Source of the DNA: Mesorhizobium sp. AR10
Lineage (GTDB): Bacteria; Pseudomonadota; Alphaproteobacteria; Rhizobiales; Rhizobiaceae
Length of the DNA: 64,000 nucleotides
Direction: 5' to 3'
Assembly (NCBI RefSeq): GCF_024746795.1
Contig: NZ_CP080523.1
Coordinates: 124,001-188,000 of the forward strand
In this document: positions 1-7,772 of the stretch, piece after piece
How the letters are laid out: every line of letters starts with the position of its first letter
How positions within the stretch are numbered: position 1 is the stretch's first letter
The notes under the pieces: generated by a model
Database searches by the model: none
What the model saw: only the letters and a program-made list of their open reading frames with translations
Told to the model about the DNA's origin: nothing
Translations under genes and position numbers: made by a program

Positions 1-1071
1 TTCCCCATGGCTCATCCCGGTGTCATGTGGCGTGCGCTACGCTGGCTCGCCGACACCAACGGTCCGGTGCGCCTCGCGCCACGTGAGATGCCTCGCACCC
101 TCCCATGGCTCGTCCGCTTCCTGCTAACCGGCCGCCGGGACGCCTGGGAGGCGGCCTATGTGGCGTTGCATGCTCTCCATGCCCCCTGTGCAGAGCTTTA
201 TCGTGACATGCTCGGCGAGATTGAGTGGAAACGGGTGTTCAGGCCGAACGGCGCCCTGCATGTCTCGCGCGATGTTTCACCTGGCGCACTCGACGGGCTT
301 GTGGACAGGTTGCGGGCAGCGCATGGCGTCGCATTCGAGAGGCTCAATGCCGAGGAGCTCAGCGAATTAGAGCCGGGCTTGTCCCGTGACTACCGACGCG
401 GGATTTTTTTTTCTGGCGGCGGGCATGTGACCTCACCGCTAGCGCTAGTGGAGGGTCTAATGGGGCGGGCCGCCGCATTGGGCGTTGCTATTCGCACGGC
501 ACGGGTGTTGGCTTTCGAGCCCGGCATCGACGGGGTGACGCTGCAGACAAACACGGGGCCTCACCGCTGCGACGTCGTGGTCATTGCAGCAGGCATCGCC
601 AGCCGGGACCTGGGCCGCTCCCTCGGAATTTCCCTGTCTTTGGCCAGCGAGCGGGGCTATCACGTCACTATGCCCGGCATTACCAGCGTCATCAGCCGCC
701 CTGTGACCGACGCAGAATCGGCCTTTGTCGCCACGCCTCTGGAGGAAGGGCTGCGCATCGTGGGCATCGCGGAGTTCGATGCACCCGGTGCGCCGCGCGA
801 TCCGAAGCAGAGCAACAAGCTGGTGGCGTGCGCCCGCGCAATGTTGCCAGACCTGCGAATAGGCGAGATGAGCCATTGGATGGGCGTAAGACCGTCGACG
901 CCGGACAGCCTGCCGATCATCGGTCCCCATCCCGATCATGCCACCATCCTGTTTGCCACTGGCCATGGCCACATGGGAATCAGCGGCGCCCCCATGACAG
1001 CGGCGATCGTCTGCGATCTCGTCGCCGGTCGCACGCCCCGGCGCTCGTGCGCTCCTTACAGGGTGCGTTAG
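1..1071 (+). CDS. FAD-dependent D-amino-acid dehydrogenase-like oxidoreductase, 5' end outside window
   Basis: The frame is open from base 1, so the N-terminal FAD-binding beta-alpha-beta fold lies outside the window. The visible 356 residues match the DadA family. They begin with a PGV..ALRWL segment that in DadA follows the first FAD motif, and end with a GHGHMGISGAPM segment like the C-terminal FAD-contacting GHG motif. DadA-type enzymes oxidise D- or secondary amino acids at the membrane and pass electrons to quinone. In the hydroxyproline pathway a related oxidase (HypO) acts on cis-4-hydroxy-D-proline, and an epimerase for that step is encoded at 14.1 kb. Equating this gene with HypO is inference; a general amine or imino-acid oxidase fits equally. 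It probably ends an operon that starts upstream of the window, because a new promoter element follows. Confidence 0.75.
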   Translation, partial: FPMAHPGVMWRALRWLADTNGPVRLAPREMPRTLPWLVRFLLTGRRDAWEAAYVALHALHAPCAELYRDMLGEIEWKRVFRPNGALHVSRDVSPGALDGLVDRLRAAHGVAFERLNAEELSELEPGLSRDYRRGIFFSGGGHVTSPLALVEGLMGRAAALGVAIRTARVLAFEPGIDGVTLQTNTGPHRCDVVVIAAGIASRDLGRSLGISLSLASERGYHVTMPGITSVISRPVTDAESAFVATPLEEGLRIVGIAEFDAPGAPRDPKQSNKLVACARAMLPDLRIGEMSHWMGVRPSTPDSLPIIGPHPDHATILFATGHGHMGISGAPMTAAIVCDLVAGRTPRRSCAPYRVR

Positions 1072-1097
1072 GGCAATAGGCGCAGGTGCAAATTTTA

Positions 1098-1165
1098 TCT
1101 TGCGCCGCGCTTTGAGAATGATATAGTGCATTCAACAAAATGACATAATCCAATGGGAACGGAAG
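1098..1165 (+). promoter_or_regulatory. Shared promoter module, copy 1
   Basis: TTGCGC (1100-1105), a 16-nt spacer and TATAGT (1122-1127) resemble a sigma-70 promoter. They are followed by a conserved arm, TGCATT...TGACATAATCCAAT. The same arrangement recurs at 7681, 11000 and 13221, each time just before a gene. The arm after the -10 box probably binds a common regulator; that role is inferred. Confidence 0.65.
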
Positions 1166-1174
1166 ACACTTCAA

Positions 1175-2359
1175 ATGGATCTTCGACAAGGTCTTGAGAG
1201 GCCGCAAGGTGGTGATTGTCTACTGGCCGACGGTGCCCCAGTAGCGACACAAGGATCAGTGAAGCAGACCGGCGCGAACGATGCCTTTGTAAAGTTTTCC
1301 GGCATTCAGAAAACCTACGACGGGGAAACGCTGGTCGTCAAAAATCTCAACTTGGATATCGCCCGGGGTGAGTTTTTGACCATGCTAGGCCCCTCCGGAT
1401 CTGGCAAAACGACGACCCTCATGATGCTCGCCGGCTTCGAGGTACCCACCAGGGGACACATTTATCTGGAGGGGCGCTCGATCAGCGGCATGCCCCCGCA
1501 TAAGCGCAACATTGGCATGGTGTTCCAAAACTACGCGCTTTTTCCGCATATGACCGTCGAGGAGAACCTGGCTTTCCCGCTCAAGGTCCGCAAGCTGGGT
1601 AAGTCTGAAATAGAAGCTCGGATTAAGGTTGCGCTCAACATGGTCCGGCTCAGTGTCCAAGGCAAGCGCCGCCCTGGTCAGCTTTCCGGCGGTCAACAGC
1701 AACGAGTGGCGCTCGCCCGCGCACTCGTCTTCGAGCCCAAGCTCGTGCTCATGGACGAGCCACTCGGCGCACTAGACAGACAGCTGCGCGAGGAGATGCA
1801 GCTCGAGATCAAGCACATCCACGAGGATCTCGGCATTACCGTAGTTTACGTGACTCATGATCAGAGCGAGGCGCTGACCATGTCGGACCGCATTGCCGTG
1901 TTCAACGACGGCATCATCCAACAGGTCGCCGCGCCGGCCGAACTGTACGAACGGCCACAAAATCGCTTCGTCGCCCAGTTCATCGGCGAAAACAACCAGC
2001 TTCATGGCAAAGTCGTCGCTTTACACGATACGACCTGCACCGTGGAAATTCCAGGGGCCGGCAACGTGCAGGCGCTGGCTGTCAGCGTCGACATGGTTGG
2101 TCGGCTGACAGTTTTGTCGTTGCGACCCGAACGGGTCAAACTAAACCCCACACCCGGCTCGCTACCGAATGTCTTCAGCGCGCGGGTCACCGAGGTGATC
2201 TACCTAGGCGACCACGTTCGTGCCCGGATGTCGGTCTGTGGCCGTGACGATTTTGTGCTGAAGCTACCGAATTCGGACGGCGGCGCTCACGTTCAGCCCG
2301 GTGCGGCAATCACGGTCGGGTGGAGAACGGAGGATTGTCGGGCGCTGGACGCGTCGTGA
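1175..2359 (+). CDS. ABC transporter ATP-binding protein, PotA-like
   Basis: This 394-residue cytoplasmic ATPase drives the importer encoded by the next three genes. Walker A is GPSGSGKTT (residues 72-80), the signature LSGGQQQR starts at 170, and Walker B LVLMDEP is at 190-196. A C-terminal TOBE-type domain follows residue 270, as in PotA, AfuC and other spermidine/putrescine or iron importers. The N-terminus carries about 35 extra residues before the usual start, so a later start is possible; the annotated ATG has a GGAAG about 10 nt upstream. It is the first gene after the promoter module at 1098-1165. The substrate cannot be read from an ATPase; the polyamine-like assignment rests on the whole operon. 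Confidence 0.9.
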   Translation: MDLRQGLERPQGGDCLLADGAPVATQGSVKQTGANDAFVKFSGIQKTYDGETLVVKNLNLDIARGEFLTMLGPSGSGKTTTLMMLAGFEVPTRGHIYLEGRSISGMPPHKRNIGMVFQNYALFPHMTVEENLAFPLKVRKLGKSEIEARIKVALNMVRLSVQGKRRPGQLSGGQQQRVALARALVFEPKLVLMDEPLGALDRQLREEMQLEIKHIHEDLGITVVYVTHDQSEALTMSDRIAVFNDGIIQQVAAPAELYERPQNRFVAQFIGENNQLHGKVVALHDTTCTVEIPGAGNVQALAVSVDMVGRLTVLSLRPERVKLNPTPGSLPNVFSARVTEVIYLGDHVRARMSVCGRDDFVLKLPNSDGGAHVQPGAAITVGWRTEDCRALDAS

Positions 2360-2446
2360 CATCCTGACGCCCGCCGACAGGGCTGAACCGAATCTTTTTG
2401 AGCGCCGCTCCCATTTTGGGAGGGCATAACACGGAGGAGTAATACA

Positions 2447-3505
2447 ATGCGGAAACGTTTAATGATGGCCTGCGCCATAGGCGTGACAGGCTTAGCACTG
2501 AGCGCAGCGCTGCCGGCAAAGCTCGCTCAAGCGGCAGACCAGCTGACTGTCGTCTCCTGGGGCGGTGCGTTTCAGGAAGCCCAGCGCAAAGCCTTTTTCG
2601 AACCCTTCTCGAAGGCCAGCGGAATCAAAATCACCGATGACGAGTGGAGCGGCGACACGGCCAAGATCCGCGCCATGGTCGAGACCAATACCATAAGCTG
2701 GGACGCAGTCAGCATCGGGTCCGGCATAGGCCAACTGTGCTCCGTGGGCATGGTTGAGACGATCGATTGGAACAAGTTGGGCGTCGACCCGGCAAAGTTC
2801 AAAGGGAAGCACGATTGCGGGGTCCCGATTTCGGCGGCCGGCAACGTCATTGCGTACGACAAAGACAGGCTTCCTAATGGCCCAAAGACCATCGCCGACC
2901 TGTTCGACCTTAAAAAATTCCCCGGGAAACGTGGACTGAACAACAGCCCCCAACGCAATCTGGAATGGGCGCTGGTCGCTGACGGGGTGGCCATCGGTGA
3001 CGTATACAAGGTTTTAAGCACGCCCGAGGGTGTAGATCGCGCGTTCAAGAAGCTCGACACGATCAAGAATGACGTCGTTTGGTGGTCGACCGGCGCCCAG
3101 CAGGTACAGCTGCTCGCTGACGGTCAGGTCATCATGACATCGGCCTGGAACGGCCGTATCCATGACGCAGTTAAGAACTCAGGCAAGAATTTCGAGATCA
3201 TGTGGGACGCCCCACAGATCGGCTGGGACTACTGGGCGATCCCGAAAGGGACTCCGCGCCTGGAGGAGGCCTATAAATTCGTCGCTTTCGCCAGTTCACC
3301 TGAGGCGCAAGCTGAATTGACAAAACACATCGCCTACGCTCCCGGCAACGCGGACGCGATCGCGCTTGTCGATCCGGAGATCTTGCCGCACCTCCCGATT
3401 GCGAGCAGCGCGCATATCACCAACGCTTTCGAATACGACACCGCCTTCTGGGCTGAAAATGGTGAGCAACTGGATCAGCGCTTCACCGCATGGATTTCGC
3501 AGTAG
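2447..3505 (+). CDS. Periplasmic solute-binding protein, PotD/PotF-like
   Basis: A 352-residue secreted protein with a clear signal peptide (basic MRKR start, hydrophobic core, cleavage near AQA at about residue 30). The mature start LTVVSWGGAF is typical of family-1 binding proteins of the spermidine/putrescine group. The start is supported by GGAGG 8 nt upstream. It captures the substrate in the periplasm and delivers it to the two permeases encoded downstream. Its place between the ATPase and permeases gives the standard order A-D-B-C. Polyamine, opine-like or other amino compounds are all known ligands of this group, so the exact ligand is open. Confidence 0.9.
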   Translation: MRKRLMMACAIGVTGLALSAALPAKLAQAADQLTVVSWGGAFQEAQRKAFFEPFSKASGIKITDDEWSGDTAKIRAMVETNTISWDAVSIGSGIGQLCSVGMVETIDWNKLGVDPAKFKGKHDCGVPISAAGNVIAYDKDRLPNGPKTIADLFDLKKFPGKRGLNNSPQRNLEWALVADGVAIGDVYKVLSTPEGVDRAFKKLDTIKNDVVWWSTGAQQVQLLADGQVIMTSAWNGRIHDAVKNSGKNFEIMWDAPQIGWDYWAIPKGTPRLEEAYKFVAFASSPEAQAELTKHIAYAPGNADAIALVDPEILPHLPIASSAHITNAFEYDTAFWAENGEQLDQRFTAWISQ

Positions 3506-3522
3506 ACCAACACAACAACGGT

Positions 3523-3550
3523 CGGCGGGGAGTTTTTAATCTCCTCGCCG
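3523..3550 (+). terminator. Stem-loop between binding-protein and permease genes
   Basis: CGGCGGGGAG and CTCCTCGCCG pair across an 8-nt T-rich loop with one G-T mismatch. Such hairpins after a binding-protein gene usually act as attenuators or mRNA stabilisers that keep the binding protein in excess over the permeases. No long T-run follows, so it is probably not a full terminator. Confidence 0.5.
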
Positions 3551-3588
3551 CCTAGCACAGAAGATCTGCGAGAGTGAGACAATAGTCG

Positions 3589-4839
3589 ATGGCGACAACC
3601 GCAGTCCCAATCCTCGATAGTCCCGACGGGGTTCCGTTGCGAATTAAGCTGCAGCGGGTCGAGCGCCAGCGCAAGCTGAGGGCTTTCGCCCTCGTCCTGC
3701 CGCTTCTGCTGTTCATCCTCGTTGCCTTTGTCTTCCCGATCAGCCGGATGATGCTCAACGCGATCCATGACGACACATTGCTGGAGCTAATGCCGCGAAC
3801 GACGGCAGCGCTAAGCACTTGGGACGGCAAGGACCCGCCCGACGAGCGTGTTTATGCCGCTCTCGCCGGAGACCTCAAGCAGGCGTGGGCGCAGAAGACT
3901 GCGGGCAAGATCGGCGAGCGCATGAACTATGAGTTGCCAGGCGTCGCCAGCCAGGTCATGTCGAGCGCTCGAAAGGTGAGTGCGCTTTCGGCCGGCCCGT
4001 ACCAAGCTGCAATCATCGAGATCAATCCACTCTGGGGCCGGCACGACGTCTGGAGCCTACTGAAACGCGGAAGGTCGGCCTTTACGGCCTTTTACCTGCT
4101 GCGATCAGTCGATCTTCAGTATGGGGCCGACAGCCAAATCGTCGCCTCGCCGCAGGAGAACGCAATCTTTCGCGGCATCTTCCTGCGCACGATTGCTATC
4201 AGCATCGGCGTGACCGCCGCGACTCTCCTGCTGGGCTTCCCGCTCGCCTATCTCTTGGCGACATTACCGCCCCGGACCAGCAACTTGCTGATGATCATTG
4301 TCTTGCTGCCGTTCTGGACCTCGGTCCTGGTGCTAACCGCTGCCTGGGTCGTGCTCCTGCAGGATCACGGCGTCATCAATGATATGTTGATGGCGCTGCA
4401 TGTCTTATCACAGCCTGCGGAACTAATCTTCAACAGGCTCGGCACCGTGGTGGCCATGACCCATATCCAGCTGCCGTTCACGCTGCTGCCAATCTACAGC
4501 GTGATGAAGACGATCTCGCCCAGCCACGTCCGCGCCGCTCGCTCGCTTGGCGCCGGCCCATTCTACGCCTTTTGGAAGGTTTATTTCCCCCAGACTCTCC
4601 CGGGGATCGGCTCCGGCTGTCTGCTGACCTTCATTCTGTGCTTGGGCTACTACATCACGCCAGCGCTCGTCGGGGGTCCGACCGACCGGATGGTCAGCAA
4701 CTTCGTTGCTACATACACGAACGAGCAGCTCAATTGGGGCATGGCCTCAGCCCTTGGCGCGATTCTGCTCATCGCGACGCTGCTGCTTTACTTCGTTTTC
4801 AGCAAGCTGGTCGGTATCGACCGGATCAAGATGGGATAA
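3589..4839 (+). CDS. ABC transporter permease, PotB-like
   Basis: A 416-residue inner-membrane permease. One transmembrane segment near residues 23-45 is followed by a long periplasmic loop (about residues 50-190). Then comes the canonical block of membrane helices with the cytoplasmic EAA-type loop (RAARSLGAGPFYAFWKVYFP, about residues 306-325) that docks on the ATPase. PotB-type permeases are usually near 290 residues, so the large loop between helices 1 and 2 is an extension seen in some rhizobial relatives. The ribosome-binding site is weak (GAGTGAGA). It ends 4 nt before the second permease, consistent with translational coupling. Confidence 0.88.
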   Translation: MATTAVPILDSPDGVPLRIKLQRVERQRKLRAFALVLPLLLFILVAFVFPISRMMLNAIHDDTLLELMPRTTAALSTWDGKDPPDERVYAALAGDLKQAWAQKTAGKIGERMNYELPGVASQVMSSARKVSALSAGPYQAAIIEINPLWGRHDVWSLLKRGRSAFTAFYLLRSVDLQYGADSQIVASPQENAIFRGIFLRTIAISIGVTAATLLLGFPLAYLLATLPPRTSNLLMIIVLLPFWTSVLVLTAAWVVLLQDHGVINDMLMALHVLSQPAELIFNRLGTVVAMTHIQLPFTLLPIYSVMKTISPSHVRAARSLGAGPFYAFWKVYFPQTLPGIGSGCLLTFILCLGYYITPALVGGPTDRMVSNFVATYTNEQLNWGMASALGAILLIATLLLYFVFSKLVGIDRIKMG

Positions 4840-4843
4840 GACG

Positions 4844-5668
4844 ATGGCCGTTTCCCCATATGCCTCTCCGATGGAGAAGGGCTGGTACTATCTGCACCGC
4901 CTGATCGGCGGCGCCGCGCTGCTGTTTCTGATCGCACCAATCCTGGTGATCATCCCGCTCTCGTTCAATTCCGTTCCCTTCTTCACGTTTCCCATGCCTG
5001 GGCTGTCGCTTCGCTGGTATGAGGAGATCTTCATGACCGAACGATGGCAGGAGGGGCTACGCAACTCGATCTTCGTCGCCCTGTCGGTCACCCTGCTGGC
5101 CACCGTTCTCGGGACGCTTGCGGCGCTCGGGCTCAGCCGACCGAACTTTCCGTGGCGCACGGCGGTAATGAGCGTGCTGATTTCGCCCATCATCGTCCCG
5201 ATTGTGATCACTGCCGTGGCTGCTTATTTTTTCTATGCCGATATCGGGCTGCTCAACACCTATGCCGGATTGATCCTGGCGCACACCACGATAGGCACAC
5301 CGTTCGTCCTCATCACTGTGACCGCGACCCTGGTGGGTTTCGACCACTCCCTGACTCGCGCAGCCGCCGGGCTCGGGGCGCCGCCGATCACAGCCTTCTT
5401 CAAGGTCACTATGCCGCTCATACTTCCAGGGATGATCTCCGGCGCGCTCTTCGCATTCTTCACCTCATTCGGCGAGGTGGTGGTCGCCCTATTCGTAGCC
5501 GGCCCCGAGCAAAGGACCTTGCCGAAGGTTATTTTTTCCGGACTCCGTGAGCAGATCAGTCCTAGCATTACTGCTGCCGCCAGCGTTCTGGTTCTAGTCG
5601 CCATCATTGCGCTGACCACTGTGGAGTTGCTGAGGAGGCGTTCGGAGCGCCTGCGCGGCATCCGCTGA
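4844..5668 (+). CDS. ABC transporter permease, PotC-like
   Basis: A 274-residue membrane permease forming the second half of the channel. About six hydrophobic segments are visible and the EAA-type loop reads TRAAAGLGAPPITAFFKV. The frame is open upstream to 4706, but that part overlaps the first permease out of frame. The ATG at 4844, 4 nt after the preceding stop, is therefore chosen; it gives the normal family start MAVSPYAS and normal length. It is the last gene of the importer operon. A gap of 276 bases with no recognisable gene follows. Confidence 0.9.
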   Translation: MAVSPYASPMEKGWYYLHRLIGGAALLFLIAPILVIIPLSFNSVPFFTFPMPGLSLRWYEEIFMTERWQEGLRNSIFVALSVTLLATVLGTLAALGLSRPNFPWRTAVMSVLISPIIVPIVITAVAAYFFYADIGLLNTYAGLILAHTTIGTPFVLITVTATLVGFDHSLTRAAAGLGAPPITAFFKVTMPLILPGMISGALFAFFTSFGEVVVALFVAGPEQRTLPKVIFSGLREQISPSITAAASVLVLVAIIALTTVELLRRRSERLRGIR

Positions 5669-5944
5669 TGGTTTCTGTCGTCTGAAACCCTTACGTCACC
5701 TCACATATTCGAAGGAGGGCAAGTGTTCCCGATAGGGTGCAGCTTAATGCCTCGCCACAGGCGACGGTGAAGAGTTTGAAGGGAGCTTGAGCGGGCGGGT
5801 GACCATTCCACGGAATGGCGCAAGCGACCGCGTCATTCGGTGCGTGGCGGATCAAACAAGCATGGAACAATACTAAGGGCGGGTGCAAGCTGACAAGGAT
5901 GTTGAACTGGTCACACTTGTCGGAAACGTGGAAGAGACGAGATT

Positions 5945-7180
5945 ATGATGGGGACGCTTGAGTTCAACGGACAGCACTATCTAGACGGCCGCGCGTCCGA
6001 TCCGCGCGAGTTCGGCTGGATGCGCGGTGCGCCGCCACCAGCCGACAAGCGCATCACTTTCGAGAGCGGCACTTTCCGCGACTTCCCACAGATCCGCTGG
6101 TCGTTTTCGCACATGCGCGAGCTCATGCCCACCGTGAACGTGTGGCGCGGGCGGGTCATGCCTTTGCAGTTCGAACGCGGCGACAAGTCCGCAGAGATTG
6201 ACGCGCTCACTTTCGCCGACATGAACGGCCGCACCCGACGCTTCGACGACGCGCTGTTCGACACCTACACTGATGGCATCGTGGTGCTGCATCGCGGAAA
6301 AATTGTATACGAGCGCTACTTCGGCGCGCTCGAGCCGCACCTACCGCATGAGTGCCAGTCGTGCACGAAGTCGTACGCTGGCACGCTCGCGGCGGTACTC
6401 GTGTATGAAGGCCTGCTCAACGAGTCAAAAATGATCTCGCACTATCTGCCCGAATTAGAGGGCAGTGCGTGGGAGGATGCCACGCTGCGCCAGGTGATGG
6501 ACATGCAGACTGGCTTGGCCTTCAACGAGGACTATGTCGACGAGCACTCCGACATCTGGGCGTATAGGCGGGCCTTCGGACGGCTACCGCGGCCGGCCGG
6601 CTACGATGGGCCGCGGACCTCGTGCGATTACCTGCGCACTGTGCGCAAGCAAGGCGCGCACGGCGAGTTCGCCTACCAGAGCTTGAACACTCAGGTGATG
6701 GCTTGGGTCATGATGCGCGTGACCGGCCGCTCGTTCGCACAATTGCTGCAGGAGAGCCTATGGGTGCCGCTCGGCTGCGAGGAGGACGGCTATCTTGAGA
6801 TCGACTCGGGCGGCATGCCGCTGGCTGAGGGTGGCCTGAGCGCGACCCTGCGGGATTTTGCGCGCTTCGGCGAACTGATGCGGTGCGAAGGCGAGTGGCA
6901 TGGAAAGCAGCTCATTCCGGCGTCTGTCGTGCGCGACGTGCAAGAAGGCAGCGATCCCGGCAAGCTCGAATTAGGTTACTCATATCGCGGCCAATGGTGG
7001 GTGTCGCACAACGAGTTGGGCTCGTTCGAAGCACGGGGCATCCACGGTCAGCGGCTGTATGTCGCGCCGAAGGCGGAGATGGTGGTTGCACGCTTCGCGT
7101 CGCACCCGGTCGCGGACAGCGCCGGCGACTCGATCACTACGCCGCAGTTGCTGGCATTAGGGAGGATGCTGCGCGCATAG
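5945..7180 (+). CDS. Serine hydrolase of the beta-lactamase fold, NylB (6-aminohexanoate-dimer hydrolase)-like
   Basis: A 411-residue protein of the class C beta-lactamase/esterase fold. The catalytic pattern matches NylB: S-C-T-K at residues 139-142 (nucleophile and base), Y-Q-S-L-N at 244-248 where NylB has its catalytic tyrosine, and a GIHGQ motif near residue 355 in place of KTG. The DMQTGLAFNEDYVD segment also parallels NylB. NylB cleaves linear amides, so this enzyme probably hydrolyses an amide of an amino acid or amine. No signal peptide is visible, so it should act in the cytoplasm on imported substrate. It follows the importer operon by 276 bases. A second ATG lies immediately after the first; either may be used. 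Confidence 0.82.
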   Translation: MMGTLEFNGQHYLDGRASDPREFGWMRGAPPPADKRITFESGTFRDFPQIRWSFSHMRELMPTVNVWRGRVMPLQFERGDKSAEIDALTFADMNGRTRRFDDALFDTYTDGIVVLHRGKIVYERYFGALEPHLPHECQSCTKSYAGTLAAVLVYEGLLNESKMISHYLPELEGSAWEDATLRQVMDMQTGLAFNEDYVDEHSDIWAYRRAFGRLPRPAGYDGPRTSCDYLRTVRKQGAHGEFAYQSLNTQVMAWVMMRVTGRSFAQLLQESLWVPLGCEEDGYLEIDSGGMPLAEGGLSATLRDFARFGELMRCEGEWHGKQLIPASVVRDVQEGSDPGKLELGYSYRGQWWVSHNELGSFEARGIHGQRLYVAPKAEMVVARFASHPVADSAGDSITTPQLLALGRMLRA

Positions 7181-7188
7181 CAGGTATG

Positions 7189-7740
7189 ACGAGCAGGCTC
7201 GCTTCCGCACACCACCGCGCAGCGAGCACGAGGATCACATGGCCCGCGAGGCGCTTAAGGACCAGCAGATCGGCCTTGCTGCCTTACGAGGTAGGAGCAT
7301 CGTGCAAAGCACCGGATCAGGCCAAAGTGGCTCTCATGCGGTCAGCAGAGTGGGAGACATGAATACGGTCGATCCGATCGCAACGAACGTTGTGCGCGGC
7401 TTCACAACAGTGGCAGTTGCCGATCTCATCGTAACGGCGTGGCGGATCGACGGGTCCGAGCTTCGCGCTGGACGTTCGGCCCTCAATGCCGGACTGCCTG
7501 CCAAGCGACGGTTTCCATCCAATCATACGCCTTCTCGTTCGCACTGGTCATTGGCCAAAAGCGATCAGCGGCGTCGTGTGACCCAAGGCCCAGTTTGAGA
7601 TCTCGTCACTGGGCACGTCCCGGCGCAGTAATGCTCCCGGCGGCGTCAGATAAGGAGAAGGCCCCGGGGGCAAGACCTTATCTTGCTCTATATAAGAGAA
7701 ATGATATGGTACATTACAGAACTTGCCACAATTCAATATG
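7189..7740 (+). repeat. Long intergenic repeat, copy A
   Basis: This gene-less stretch is homologous over its length to 10537-11060. Both start GACGAGCAGGCTCG, share stretches such as GTGGCTCTCATGCGGTCAGC and GGCTTCACAACAGTGGCAGT, and end in the shared promoter module. Identity is interrupted by small indels, so the copies are old. Small open frames in it are not conserved between copies, so it is not treated as coding. Confidence 0.7.
7681..7740 (+). promoter_or_regulatory. Shared promoter module, copy 2
   Basis: TTGCTC (7683-7688), 16 nt, then TATGGT (7705-7710), followed by a downstream arm containing ACAATTCAAT. It has the same spacing as the other three copies. It lies directly before the metallohydrolase gene, whose start is therefore placed downstream of it. 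Confidence 0.7.
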
Positions 7741-7772
7741 CAGCCGAAGCTAAATACGTGGAGGACCATGTC

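Noticed and set aside
7683..7772. An earlier start for the metallohydrolase
   Set aside because: It would begin inside the shared promoter module; ATG 7773 has a good GGAGG and follows the module.
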